In this document: one piece after another, positions 54,730-63,208 of the stretch
How the letters are laid out: every line of letters begins with the position of its first letter
How positions within the stretch are numbered: the stretch's first letter is position 1
NCBI RefSeq assembly: GCF_006538365.1
Contig: NZ_BJKN01000002.1
Span: forward strand, 944,411 to 1,008,410
Reading direction: 5' to 3'
Source of the DNA: Moorella sp. E308F
GTDB taxonomy: Bacteria > Bacillota > DSM-521 > Neomoorellales > Neomoorellaceae
DNA length: 64,000 nucleotides
Notes under the pieces: generated by a model
Told to the model about the DNA's origin: nothing
Database searches by the model: none
The model's input: only the letters and a program-made list of their open reading frames with translations
Translations under genes and position numbers: made by a program

Positions 54730-55509
54730 CTAGACGAGGTAATAAACGCTGGGGTGGGTCGCAAGTTCGGGTTTACGCTGAATGGTATAACGGCTGGCCA
54801 GTATCTTTCTCGCCTCAGAGTTGGGGTCGTCCAGGTCTCCAAAGATCAGTGCCCCCACCGGGCATGCTTCGACGCACGCCGGCGGTAAGCCGGTGTCAAT
54901 CCTCTCGACGCAGAAATTGCATTTTTCCACGACACCCTTCTCCCGGGTGGGATATGCCGTGTTTATTTCTTTAATAAAAGGCCGCGGGTCGCTGAAGTTA
55001 AAGCTCCTGGCGCCGTAAGGGCAGGCAGCCATGCAGTAGCGGCAGCCTATGCAACGGTGATAATCCATCATAACGATACCGTCCCGGCGTTTAAAGGTTG
55101 CCTTTGTGGGGCAGACCCTCACACAGGGCGGGTTTTCACAGTGGTTGCAGAGCACAATAAAGGGTTTGCCTTTGATACTGGCGGTAAGGTACTCATGCTC
55201 CTGCTCCGGAAAAGCGTTTTCAAAGGGCTCCGTCCAGATCCACTTGATTTCCTCTTCTTTATTGGCAATATCAGGTATGTTGTGGGCCCTCTGGCAGGCC
55301 AGGAAACACTTCCGGCATCCTTCCTGATATTGCGGCCAGCACTTCTGCATATCGATGACCAGGCCCCACTTCTTGCCGGCCGGGGCTTCTGGAGGCGCTA
55401 TATCATCCGTGTTGTTGCCAGCGAAGCTTTTAACTGCCGGCCAGATGGTGAGCCCCAAGAGACATGCACCACCGGCTTTTAAGAAATTTCTCCTGCTCGT
55501 TTCCATCAC
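54730..55509 (-). CDS. dsrO: Sulfite-reduction complex Fe-S subunit DsrO
   Basis: A 259-residue exported ferredoxin-like subunit. The Tat signal is SRRNFLKAGGACLLGLTIWP. Four cluster-binding Cys groups are visible: CRKCFLACQRAH, CNHCENPPCVRVCP, CIGCRYCMAACPYG and CNFCVERIDTG...CVEACPVG. Electrons pass between DsrP and DsrJ. It overlaps the dsrJ stop by four bases (ATGA). Confidence 0.9.
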   Translation of the reverse strand: MMETSRRNFLKAGGACLLGLTIWPAVKSFAGNNTDDIAPPEAPAGKKWGLVIDMQKCWPQYQEGCRKCFLACQRAHNIPDIANKEEEIKWIWTEPFENAFPEQEHEYLTASIKGKPFIVLCNHCENPPCVRVCPTKATFKRRDGIVMMDYHRCIGCRYCMAACPYGARSFNFSDPRPFIKEINTAYPTREKGVVEKCNFCVERIDTGLPPACVEACPVGALIFGDLDDPNSEARKILASRYTIQRKPELATHPSVYYLV

Positions 55510-55901
55510 TTACTCTCCTTTGGCTCGATATGACAGGTCCAGCAGTCGGGTTGCACATCCAGGTAAGTATGGCACTGGTCGCAAAACTGGGCCTTATTGG
55601 CATGGCATTGCAGGCAGGTCTTCTCCAGGCTCATCTCGTACTCCTTGCCGTTGTCAGCCACGTAAATCCTTTTGCCGTCCCGCACAACCTGGGTGCGCCA
55701 GTCGTCCAGCAACTTCATGTGATTGGCCCGCATGTATTCCGTCCCTTCCACACACTGCTTCTCCGGTAACTCCTGGATGACCGTTGTGTCCAGGCTGGGG
55801 GCCGGTGCCGGGGCCTCTTTGCCTGCATTGGCCCAGAAGGGGAAGGTCATCAAAACTATAAACACAATCAGACCGGTAAAAATGTAACGGGAATCATTCA
55901 C
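55506..55901 (-). CDS. dsrJ: Sulfite-reduction complex triheme cytochrome c DsrJ
   Basis: A 131-residue exported cytochrome. The uncleaved or cleaved N-terminal helix YIFTGLIVFIVLMTF is followed by three CXXCH haem sites at 96-100 (CLQCH), 107-111 (CDQCH) and 120-124 (CWTCH), the DsrJ pattern. The ResB-CcsA system at 58-60 kb would attach these haems. It overlaps the dsrK stop by eight bases. Confidence 0.92.
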   Translation of the reverse strand: MNDSRYIFTGLIVFIVLMTFPFWANAGKEAPAPAPSLDTTVIQELPEKQCVEGTEYMRANHMKLLDDWRTQVVRDGKRIYVADNGKEYEMSLEKTCLQCHANKAQFCDQCHTYLDVQPDCWTCHIEPKESK

Positions 55902-57516
55902 CGCCGTTCTCCTCCTTCCCCTTTACAGGTAAAGGTTCCCCGCGCAAGGTTGTTTCCCTTGCAGTTTCCCCTGTCATTACCAGGGCGTTGCCGACCAGCT
56001 CGTGGACGCCGGCAACTGCCACGCCGGGTACCCAGTAGTTCATGAGGGCCGGGAAGACGGCCCGATCAACGGCACAGATGCAGGCCAGCATATTGACGCC
56101 GTATTTATCCCGCACATACTTTACTGCGTTGGCCCGGGGGAAACCGCCGCGCATCCTCATTTCCATGTATTCATCGGAATTGAGTCCCGACCCGCTGCCG
56201 CAGCAGAAGGTCTGCTCCCGGATGGTATTCTCCGGCATCTCAAAGAAATTCCGGCAGACATTTTTAAGGATATAGCGCGGTTCTTCAAAGAGCCCCATGG
56301 CCCGGGCCGGGTTACAGGAGTCATGAAAGGTTACTTTCAGGTGGTCATTGCGGCTGGGATCCAGCTTAATTTTGTTGTGCCTGATAAGGTCAGCCGTAAA
56401 TTCCACGATATGGACCATCTTGGTTGACCTGGCATTTTCAAACTTAGTTCCGGTTATGGGGGAAACCGGTTCCTCCAGGAAATCGGCCGGACCGTTCATG
56501 GTATCCATGTACTGGTTGATGACCCGCCACATGTGGCCGCATTCGCCGCCCAGGATCCATTTCACCCCCAGCCGTTTTGCCTCGGCATACATCTTGGCAT
56601 TGAGCCTTTTCATCATTTCATGGGAAGTAAACATGCCGAAGTTGCCACCCTCAGATGCGTAGGTGCTGAAGGTGTAGTCAAGGCCGATTTCATGGAAAAG
56701 CATCAGGTAACCCATGAGGGTATAGGTACCAGGATCGGCGAAAACGTCGCCCGAAGGTGCAATGAAGAGGATTTCGGCACCTTTGCGGTTGAAAGTCGGT
56801 TCCACCCTGATACCGGTGATATTTTCAATTTCGTCGACACAGAACTCAACCATATCTTTAAAAGCGTGGGGTTCAATGCCGACGTGATTTCCCGTCCGGT
56901 AGCAGTTGGCTACCGGGGCGGCGATCCAGTCGATATTACATCCCACCAGGTTGAGGAGCTCCCTGGCGATCATGGTGATTTCCGCCGTATCGATGCCGAA
57001 AGGGCAAAAAACTGAACAACGGCGGCATTCAGTGCACTGGAAAAAGTAGTAGTACCATTCCTTCAGGACGTCCAGGGTCAGTTCCCTGGCTCCGAAGAGT
57101 TTCCCCAGGAGCTTGCCTGCCGTCGTAAAATCCTTGCGATACACCGAGCGGAGCAGTTCGGCCCTCAAGACCGGCATATTCTTGGGGTCCCCGGTGCCGA
57201 TGAAGAAGTGGCATTTGTCGGCACAGGCGCCGCAGCGCACACAGGCATCCATAAAAATTTGTAAGGAACGGAACCGCCCCAGCCGTTCCCTCAGGCCTTC
57301 CAGGATAATTTCCCGCCAGTTTTCCGGGAGTTTCCAATCCTCGTCCTCCGGGGACCATTCCCGGGGGTTGGGGAGGCCGACGGCTTCCAGATTTTTGGGT
57401 TTGGCGCCATAAAGGTAGGTGCCGCGCCTGAATTTTACCGGGGTATCCATCCACCCCGTTCGCGGCGGTTTATAATTTATCGCCAGTAGTTCATCAGGTT
57501 TCGGTAGCGAGGCCAT
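55894..57516 (-). CDS. dsrK: Sulfite-reduction complex Fe-S subunit DsrK
   Basis: A 540-residue cytoplasmic subunit related to HdrD. Two [4Fe-4S] motifs (CVRCGACADKCHFF near 93 and CTECRRCSVFCPFG near 170) precede two CCG-type domains: HDSCNPARAMG and TFCCGSGSGLN, the latter expected to hold a catalytic non-cubane cluster. It is thought to reduce the DsrC trisulfide. It is the first gene of K-J-O-P-M here, after the RsbRD-type gene. Confidence 0.92.
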   Translation of the reverse strand: MASLPKPDELLAINYKPPRTGWMDTPVKFRRGTYLYGAKPKNLEAVGLPNPREWSPEDEDWKLPENWREIILEGLRERLGRFRSLQIFMDACVRCGACADKCHFFIGTGDPKNMPVLRAELLRSVYRKDFTTAGKLLGKLFGARELTLDVLKEWYYYFFQCTECRRCSVFCPFGIDTAEITMIARELLNLVGCNIDWIAAPVANCYRTGNHVGIEPHAFKDMVEFCVDEIENITGIRVEPTFNRKGAEILFIAPSGDVFADPGTYTLMGYLMLFHEIGLDYTFSTYASEGGNFGMFTSHEMMKRLNAKMYAEAKRLGVKWILGGECGHMWRVINQYMDTMNGPADFLEEPVSPITGTKFENARSTKMVHIVEFTADLIRHNKIKLDPSRNDHLKVTFHDSCNPARAMGLFEEPRYILKNVCRNFFEMPENTIREQTFCCGSGSGLNSDEYMEMRMRGGFPRANAVKYVRDKYGVNMLACICAVDRAVFPALMNYWVPGVAVAGVHELVGNALVMTGETARETTLRGEPLPVKGKEENGGE

Positions 57517-57532
57517 TTTACCACCTTCTCAA

Positions 57533-58063
57533 TCACGGAAGATTTATATTCAGATTAGCCCTCTGCAGTAACCTGGTGGTTCTGTTTTTAATCTCCTCGA
57601 CCTTGATTTCCCAGAGCTGCTCCCGGCACTGCATATATATATCGAAGGCAAGGAGTGCCAGCTCTTCAAGACGGGCTTCTAATCCTTCCAAAGAAAGGCC
57701 CTTTTCCTGGATTTCACCGGCCAGTTCCTCCTTGAGGACATGCTTTAACTGGAAAATAAAGGCGACGGCCTGAGAAGGAGAAAAGTCCTGGACCGCCCTG
57801 ATCCTGATAATACTATCAAGATAGTCCCTGACCTTGCCGGCGTCCATCTTTGCAAGGATTTCCTCGTAAAGGCCCTCTAGTCCATGATAGATTGTCGTCC
57901 CCACCGGATTGGCGAAAGGATCCTGTTCTTCCCGCAAAAACCGGGCCGTTTCCGCGGGGTAAGAGTTCAGGATTCTTTGATACCACTTTTGTAAAATGGC
58001 GCTTTTCCTTTGGGTTAAAATTTCGTGGGTATCTGGCAAAATATTATTTCTGCCGTCTTTCAC
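57533..58063 (-). CDS. RsbRD N-terminal domain protein upstream of dsrK
   Basis: A 176-residue all-helical protein. The frame IQKWYQRILNSYP-type start (LQKWYQRILNSYPAETARFL), FIFQLKHVLKEELAGEIQEK and DIYMQCREQLWEIKVEEIKN matches the RsbRD N-terminal fold, a globin-like sensor module. Genes of this kind often lie beside dsrMKJOP sets, and one here is 17 bases ahead of dsrK. A redox or ligand-sensing role is inferred. A sigma-H-like promoter lies 58 bases upstream. Confidence 0.72.
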   Translation of the reverse strand: MKDGRNNILPDTHEILTQRKSAILQKWYQRILNSYPAETARFLREEQDPFANPVGTTIYHGLEGLYEEILAKMDAGKVRDYLDSIIRIRAVQDFSPSQAVAFIFQLKHVLKEELAGEIQEKGLSLEGLEARLEELALLAFDIYMQCREQLWEIKVEEIKNRTTRLLQRANLNINLP

Positions 58064-58120
58064 AAACTCCCCTCAATCCCTTCGTTCACCGGTGCACTAC
58101 TTTTGGTATTTATAAATTTA

Positions 58121-58145
58121 GTTCGCTATTTCTCTTAAAATTCCT
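58121..58145 (-). promoter_or_regulatory. Sigma-H-like promoter ahead of the RsbRD-dsrK operon
   Basis: Minus-strand AGGAATT and GAACTAAA separated by 14 bases. The -10 has GAAC in place of GAAT, so this is the weakest of the five sites, but the ACCAGCAGCAGGAATTTT context is retained. Confidence 0.45.
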
Positions 58146-58206
58146 GCTGCTGGTAGAAATATTTTTTGTACTTATAAAAATGTCTGCTGATGCCGGCCTG
58201 TTCCCG

Positions 58207-58236
58207 TTGACCACTGTACGGTCGCTGGTGTATACT
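58207..58236 (+). promoter_or_regulatory. Sigma-A-type promoter of resB
   Basis: TTGACC and TATACT are separated by 18 bases. The predicted start lies about 12 bases before the resB ATG, giving a very short leader and supporting the ATG at 58255. Confidence 0.55.
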
Positions 58237-58254
58237 CATTCTAAAACCGGGGTG

Positions 58255-59283
58255 ATGGTTTTGTCCGGTAACAACCGGGAACGCCCGCATTTTGCCTTTT
58301 TATCATCCATGAAACTGGGACTTTTGCTTTTATTGCTTCTGGGAGTCCTGGCTTCCCTGGGGAGCTTCCTTCCCCAGGGCCAGCCCGCGGGGTTCTACCG
58401 CGCTTATTACGGAGAAGTACCGGGAAGGTTGATTGTCCTCCTGTCCCTGGACCATTTATACCGCAGCTGGTGGTTTATGACCCTCGGGGCACTTCTAGCC
58501 GTCAATATCTTGGCCTGCTCTCTGCGGCGGATCAAGAAAGCTCCGGACCTGCGTAGCTGGGGGTCAGTCATGCTGCACTTAAGTATCCTGGTTATCCTGA
58601 CCGGGGCGGTCATATCCGGCGTTATGGCCCAGCACGCCTATGTCGAAATCGGCACCGGCGACAGCCTCGACCTGACCGCCAGAGGTTTCCCGGGCTACGC
58701 CTTAAGAGTTAGGGAATTTAAAATTGAATATTACGAAAACCTCCAGCCCAGGCAATACATTAGCAGCGTCTCCCTTAAAACAGCTGACGGCCAGGAAATT
58801 GAGCGGGACATCCAGGTAAACCGTCCTTTAAAATTTAAGGGTTTGAAAATTTACCAGACCAGTTACGGCTGGCTGGCCCGGGGACAGGCCGTTATTAACG
58901 GTAAAGCACTACCTTTTGACCTGCCCAGTGGCCGGGGTCTCGACATCGACCCGGGCAAAAATGTAAGGCTGGTCTTTTTCTTTATTCCTGATTTTGATGA
59001 ACAGGGGGGCAGGTTACATTCACGTTCACCCCTGCCAAATAACCCCAGGCTGGTGGCTATGCTTTTCCAGGATCAACAAGTAAAGGCGAAAGAAGTGCTG
59101 GCCGAGAAGGAGACAAAGGCAGTAGGTGGTTATCCCGTTACCTTTTCCGGCTACCGTTATTACACGGGACTTGAGATCAAAAAAGACCCCGGCGTTGGTG
59201 TACTTTACGCCGGCTTTTTCATCTTGCTGGTGGGTTTGATTATCAGGTACCTGGTACCGGAAAAGCATGAGAGGTGGCGCTAA
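58255..59283 (+). CDS. resB: Cytochrome c biogenesis protein ResB
   Basis: About 342 residues. Three N-terminal helices (LLLLLLLGVLASLGSFL, SLDHLYRSWWFMTLGALLAV, LHLSILVILTGAVI), a large outside domain and a C-terminal helix (LYAGFFILLVGLIIRYL) are the ResB/Ccs1 layout. SLGSFLPQ and the KIYQTSYGW segment are family marks. A longer frame reaching back to 57850 lies over another gene and lacks homology. With CcsA it forms the system II haem ligation machinery needed for DsrJ. Confidence 0.9.
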   Translation: MVLSGNNRERPHFAFLSSMKLGLLLLLLLGVLASLGSFLPQGQPAGFYRAYYGEVPGRLIVLLSLDHLYRSWWFMTLGALLAVNILACSLRRIKKAPDLRSWGSVMLHLSILVILTGAVISGVMAQHAYVEIGTGDSLDLTARGFPGYALRVREFKIEYYENLQPRQYISSVSLKTADGQEIERDIQVNRPLKFKGLKIYQTSYGWLARGQAVINGKALPFDLPSGRGLDIDPGKNVRLVFFFIPDFDEQGGRLHSRSPLPNNPRLVAMLFQDQQVKAKEVLAEKETKAVGGYPVTFSGYRYYTGLEIKKDPGVGVLYAGFFILLVGLIIRYLVPEKHERWR

Positions 59284-59286
59284 GCT

Positions 59287-60090
59287 ATGGAAGCTAATTT
59301 CAATCTTCTAACCTATATTTTTTTGCTGGCGGCCGTAATATTAAGCCTGATCACCTTGTGGCGTTCTAATAGATTTACCTCTCCCCTGGCCCAGGCGGCC
59401 CTCATCATGTCCTTTGCTTCCCTGACCCTGGCCCTGGTGCTGCGCAGTATTGCCGCCGGGAGGCTCCCCTTTGCTACTTTATATGAATTTGTCCTCCTAT
59501 TTGCCTGGGGCATACTCCTGTTTTATCTTATCTCTCGCTGGATGATAAAATCAGACCTGCTAACGGTTCTAGTAGCGCTTCTGGAAGTAATTATCCTTTC
59601 CTATAGCAACACCTTATCTTCCGGCCCCAGGCCTCTGATGCCAGCCCTGCAGAGTGTCTGGCTGCAGTTTCATGTTCTTACGGCCATCATTGCTTACGGC
59701 GCCTTCGGCCTTTCCTTTTGCCTGGGTCTTATTTACCTGCTTAAAGAAAAGGGATACGATGGCATCGGTGAAAGTATCCTGCCTTCCCTGGCGAAGCTCG
59801 ATAACCTCCTCCACTGGTCGGTAGCAGTAGGATTCCCCTTTATGACCATGGTTCTCATCACAGGGGCCGTCTGGGCCGAAGAGGTCTGGGGCAGGTGGTG
59901 GGGCTGGGACCCCAAGGAAACCTGGGCCTTGATTACCTGGCTGATTTATGCCGCTTATCTCCACGCCCGGAAAACATACGGCTGGCGGGGGAAAAGGGCC
60001 GCCATTATGGCCATCGTGGGCTTTCTGGCAGTACTCTTCACCTTGTTTGGCGTCTCACTGCTCCTTCCCGGCGCCCACAGCTATGTCTAG
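59287..60090 (+). CDS. ccsA: Cytochrome c biogenesis protein CcsA/ResC
   Basis: A 267-residue membrane protein with about eight helices. The WWD haem-binding motif is WWGWDPKETWALITWLIYAA near 200, and HVLTAIIAYGAFGLSFCLGL and the final LPGAHSYV are family segments. It follows resB by three bases. It carries haem across the membrane for ResB-assisted attachment to CXXCH sites. Confidence 0.93.
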   Translation: MEANFNLLTYIFLLAAVILSLITLWRSNRFTSPLAQAALIMSFASLTLALVLRSIAAGRLPFATLYEFVLLFAWGILLFYLISRWMIKSDLLTVLVALLEVIILSYSNTLSSGPRPLMPALQSVWLQFHVLTAIIAYGAFGLSFCLGLIYLLKEKGYDGIGESILPSLAKLDNLLHWSVAVGFPFMTMVLITGAVWAEEVWGRWWGWDPKETWALITWLIYAAYLHARKTYGWRGKRAAIMAIVGFLAVLFTLFGVSLLLPGAHSYV

Positions 60091-60092
60091 CT

Positions 60093-60683
60093 TCAGGCCA
60101 GGCCTTCAAACCTGCGGGCGGCGGCCAGAACCTTCTGGATATAGGCCTGCGTTTCCCGGTAAGGGGGAACGCCGCCGTAGCGTTTAACGGCGCCGGGGCC
60201 GGCGTTGTAGGCTGCCAGGGCAAGGGTAAGATCTCCCTGAAAACGGTCCAGCAGCTGCCTTAAGTACCTGGCGCCGCCGTCCAGGTTGGCTTCCGGATTG
60301 AATGGATCTGTCACCCCCAGGGCCCTGGCTGTCGCCGGCATGAGCTGCATGAGCCCCATGGCTCCGGCCGGTGATACCGCCTGGGGATTAAAGCCGGACT
60401 CCACCGCCACTACCCCCTGGAGCAAGGCTGCCGGCAGGTTGTACCTGGCCGCCACCCGGCTGATGAGGTCCTTAAAGCCAGACGCTGGCGAGCTGCGCTC
60501 CCCATGACGAGAGTTATGGGGGGGTACCCCTACTGCCGGTGATTGTCCCTCTTCCAGTTGCGCCAGGAGCATCAGATAAAAAAGTATGTTGAAGCTATCC
60601 TTAAGGCTCCCGGTATTACCTGCCGCAGTGGCCTGCATTTTCGCCCAGGCGCCAATCAGCGGCGCTATGGTACTGATATCCAT
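60093..60683 (-). CDS. Lytic transglycosylase (SLT domain)
   Basis: About 196 residues. The C-terminal SLT domain has [20 protein letters not shown] with the catalytic Glu, [30 protein letters not shown] and [18 protein letters not shown]. No signal peptide is obvious; the N-terminal 80 residues are unrecognised. ATG 60683 follows AAAGGAG. It cleaves peptidoglycan, perhaps for envelope or spore remodelling. It converges on ccsA with only two bases between. Confidence 0.88.
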   Translation of the reverse strand: MDISTIAPLIGAWAKMQATAAGNTGSLKDSFNILFYLMLLAQLEEGQSPAVGVPPHNSRHGERSSPASGFKDLISRVAARYNLPAALLQGVVAVESGFNPQAVSPAGAMGLMQLMPATARALGVTDPFNPEANLDGGARYLRQLLDRFQGDLTLALAAYNAGPGAVKRYGGVPPYRETQAYIQKVLAAARRFEGLA

Positions 60684-60769
60684 ACCTGTCTCCTTTCTAC
60701 CCGGCACCTGCACACATTATATCATAATCGCCGGCAAGCAGGGATAGTTTATCCTGAAGATGCCGGTTG

Positions 60770-60798
60770 TTGACGTTAATCTCCGGCATTGTTACAAT
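60770..60798 (+). promoter_or_regulatory. Sigma-A-type promoter of fmdB
   Basis: TTGACG, 17-base spacer, TACAAT. The fmdB ATG is 45 bases downstream. Confidence 0.7.
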
Positions 60799-60842
60799 AA
60801 ACAAAACGAACCTAAAAAAGACTCATTTTTGGAGGACAAAGA

Positions 60843-61088
60843 ATGCCTATCTACGAATTTCGTTGCCTGGCGTGCGGGAAACTCTTTGAAAAGCATTTTG
60901 CCAGCATGCACGAAAAGGTCGAACTTCAGTGTCCAGAATGCCAATCCCAGTCCCTGGAGAGGGTAATCAGCCGCGTTAACTTTATCACCCGTTCGGGAAA
61001 GGGTGAGCAAAAACCAAAGCTCACGGCCAAATCCTGCAGCCCTGGCAGCAACTGTATGACCCTGGATATCCCGGGACCTGAAGATTAA
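60843..61088 (+). CDS. FmdB family zinc ribbon protein
   Basis: 81 residues. MPIYEFRCLACGKLFEK with CLAC and the second pair CPEC form the FmdB zinc ribbon; a polar tail with two more Cys follows. An unknown role; in other genomes it accompanies regulatory or respiratory operons. GGAGGACAAAG precedes the ATG. Confidence 0.88.
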   Translation: MPIYEFRCLACGKLFEKHFASMHEKVELQCPECQSQSLERVISRVNFITRSGKGEQKPKLTAKSCSPGSNCMTLDIPGPED

Positions 61089-61119
61089 GAGCAGGGAAAA
61101 CGATGGGATGGTAACGTAA

Positions 61120-62199
61120 ATGAAGCGCGAGCTTGCCTTCAAACCGACCTGCCCCTTTTGCGGGTTGCCCGTTGCCAGACCAAAAGAGCAGGTTACCCGC
61201 CGGCCGAACGAAATGCCAGTAGGGTCCTGTTCCTGCGGTGCGGTCTATGCCTGCGATGTAACCGGCCACAATCTGGGAGCGGCTTTCATAGAAGCCCTGG
61301 TCTTCAGCTGTAACATGGACTGGGATCTGGCCTGGGGCCTGCTTCCGGAAGAAGATTACCTGGAAAAAGTGGTTGAGAACTACGACTATGAAACGCATTT
61401 AATCGTTCCCGACGGGTTTTATGAGGGCAGAAGAATCTCCGGTGCCCTCTATTTCATTAAACTGCACCCGGATATCCTCGAGTTTACCCTTCAAGGTGTG
61501 CAAAAAAAATTGGCGCGGGCCGCCGCCATTTCCTCTAAAGCATCTATGGCACCCCCGGGCGAAAAGAGGTTCACTAAAAAAGACATCGAAGCCCTGGTAA
61601 AGGAATACCAGGTGGAGGCCCTGTTAAAAATAGCCACGTCTGACAGCCGCCTCATCAGGGATCTGCAGCGGCTTCTCTATAGCGGCGATGAGTTGCTGCG
61701 CTTGCGGGCCGCCGAAATTTTAGGTAAAGCAGCTGCCATTATTGCACAGAAGGATCCGCAAACCATTGCCAGGCTGCTGCAACGATTATTAACCTCTGTC
61801 ACAGATCCCGGTGCTTCATGCTGGGGGGCCATCGACGCCGCCGGCGCCATTATCGCCAGCATCCCGGAAACCTTTGCCGGGTACATTCCAGCTCTGTACC
61901 AGTTGCTCACTGACACAACCCTTCGGCCCCGGGCCCTGCGGGCCATCAGCAATATTGCCCGGGTAAAACCCGATCTCATCCGCCCGGCCAGCTTGCGCTT
62001 TCTCCAGTTTCTCCAGGACCCGGATGCTGAAACCCGGGGCTATACGGCCTGGCTCCTCGGCAACTTAGGCGCGACAGCGGCCAGGGATATGCTGGAGGGC
62101 CTCCTTAAGGACGGGCAACCAGTAACCTTTTACGAGAACGGTACCTTGCAAAAAAAGACCGTGGGTCTACTGGCGTCTGAAGCCCTGGCCAGAATGTGA
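61120..62199 (+). CDS. HEAT-repeat protein with zinc-ribbon start (DVU0298-like)
   Basis: A 359-residue protein. The N terminus has CPFC and CSCGAVYACD cysteines that could bind zinc. The C-terminal half (about 185-359) contains HEAT-like helical repeats (LLRLRAAEILGKAAAI, AIDAAGAIIASI, ETRGYTAWLLGNLGATAARD). It resembles the uncharacterised DVU0298 family found in sulfite-reducing bacteria, which fits its place near dsr genes, but that link is from memory of the family. It probably follows fmdB in one transcript and overlaps the end of the TPR gene. Confidence 0.72.
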   Translation: MKRELAFKPTCPFCGLPVARPKEQVTRRPNEMPVGSCSCGAVYACDVTGHNLGAAFIEALVFSCNMDWDLAWGLLPEEDYLEKVVENYDYETHLIVPDGFYEGRRISGALYFIKLHPDILEFTLQGVQKKLARAAAISSKASMAPPGEKRFTKKDIEALVKEYQVEALLKIATSDSRLIRDLQRLLYSGDELLRLRAAEILGKAAAIIAQKDPQTIARLLQRLLTSVTDPGASCWGAIDAAGAIIASIPETFAGYIPALYQLLTDTTLRPRALRAISNIARVKPDLIRPASLRFLQFLQDPDAETRGYTAWLLGNLGATAARDMLEGLLKDGQPVTFYENGTLQKKTVGLLASEALARM

Positions 62200-62832
62200 T
62201 CCGCTTTCACCTTTACGATAGGGTTGCAGTTTTTTGAGAAATTCCGTGTGAACCTCAAACCCGAGTTCAAGGGCCCGGTCAACGTGTTCAATGGCCCTGG
62301 CAAAATCCCCGTTTAAATAATAGGCATAGGCAAGATTATTATGCCCCAGGGCAAAATCCGGAGCAATTTCCAGCAACTTGTGGCCGGTGGCGATGGCCTT
62401 GTCTATGTCACCCTGCTGGAGATAACAATTGGCCAGGTTATTCCATGCCTGGACGATCCTGGGGTTCAACTCTATGGCCTTTTCCAGGGCAGCAATGGCC
62501 TCCTCAGTCCTGCCCATCTGGGAATAAGCAAACCCCAGGTTGGCATAACCACGGGCATACCGCGGCTCGATGGCGATAGCCTTTTCGTTGGCTTCGACTA
62601 CTTTTTCCAGCTCACCCTTTTGCCAGTAGATGTAGCCCAGGTTTACATAAGCCTCAAACATGCGGCCGCTGCTGGCAATAGCTTCTTCAAAGGCTGCAAT
62701 TGCCTCATCCCATTTCCCTTGCTGCATATAGGAAACGCCCAGGTTGTAGAGAGCTGTGGCGCAGCCGGGGTTTTCCGCCAGTATTCGCTTTTGCCCGGCT
62801 ATAAAGGCTTCAAAGTCTTGTGCTTCCGGCAT
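62167..62832 (-). CDS. TPR-repeat protein
   Basis: A 221-residue soluble protein made of five or so tandem tetratricopeptide repeats, for example GKWDEAIAAFEEAIASSGRM, YINLGYIYWQKGELEK-type and GYANLGFAYSQMGRTEEAI. It has no signal peptide. It is a protein-protein interaction scaffold. It lies downstream of dsrD on the same strand and converges with the HEAT-protein gene (33-base overlap). Confidence 0.88.
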   Translation of the reverse strand: MPEAQDFEAFIAGQKRILAENPGCATALYNLGVSYMQQGKWDEAIAAFEEAIASSGRMFEAYVNLGYIYWQKGELEKVVEANEKAIAIEPRYARGYANLGFAYSQMGRTEEAIAALEKAIELNPRIVQAWNNLANCYLQQGDIDKAIATGHKLLEIAPDFALGHNNLAYAYYLNGDFARAIEHVDRALELGFEVHTEFLKKLQPYRKGESGSHSGQGFRRQ

Positions 62833-62944
62833 ACCTTTCGCCCTTTCTGTATATGGTTAATATTAAAGAGAGGCTGCTGTTTGATCGCTGGCAGCCTCTC
62901 CTCTTTGAGGGTCTCCGTTAAAACGTGATGTTTAAGGTTCCTTC

Positions 62945-63178
62945 TTACTGTTCTTCAGTTATGCCCCTTCCCTTTAAACCATACATGGTGGTGCTACCGG
63001 TCGAGAAGTAGATCAATTTTTCTTCGTTAACCAGTTCTGTAGCGGCCTTTTTAATGTCCCTCATTTTAGCGTCCGGGATCTTGGCCTGGACGGCCTTTTC
63101 CAGATCCTTGAAATAAAACTTGCTCTTTTTACTGGTCTCGGCATATTCGAGAATGGCCTTTTTGATCTCTTCCATCAT
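62945..63178 (-). CDS. dsrD: Dissimilatory sulfite reductase-associated protein DsrD
   Basis: A 77-residue winged-helix-like protein with KKSKFYFKDLEKAVQAKIPD and AATELVNEEKLIYFSTGSTT, the DsrD pattern. It lies 30 bases after dsrB as in other dsrABD operons. Known work links DsrD to activation of the sulfite reductase. ATG ATG start with a GGGGG site. Confidence 0.92.
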   Translation of the reverse strand: MMEEIKKAILEYAETSKKSKFYFKDLEKAVQAKIPDAKMRDIKKAATELVNEEKLIYFSTGSTTMYGLKGRGITEEQ

Positions 63179-63208
63179 TGCTCATAACCCCCTTATCATC
63201 AGGTAGGC

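Noticed and set aside
57850-58254. Extended N terminus for ResB
   Set aside because: It would lie antisense over the RsbRD gene and before the resB promoter; the ResB fold starts at 58255.
62341-62928. Plus-strand frame over the TPR gene
   Set aside because: Antisense of clear tetratricopeptide repeats.
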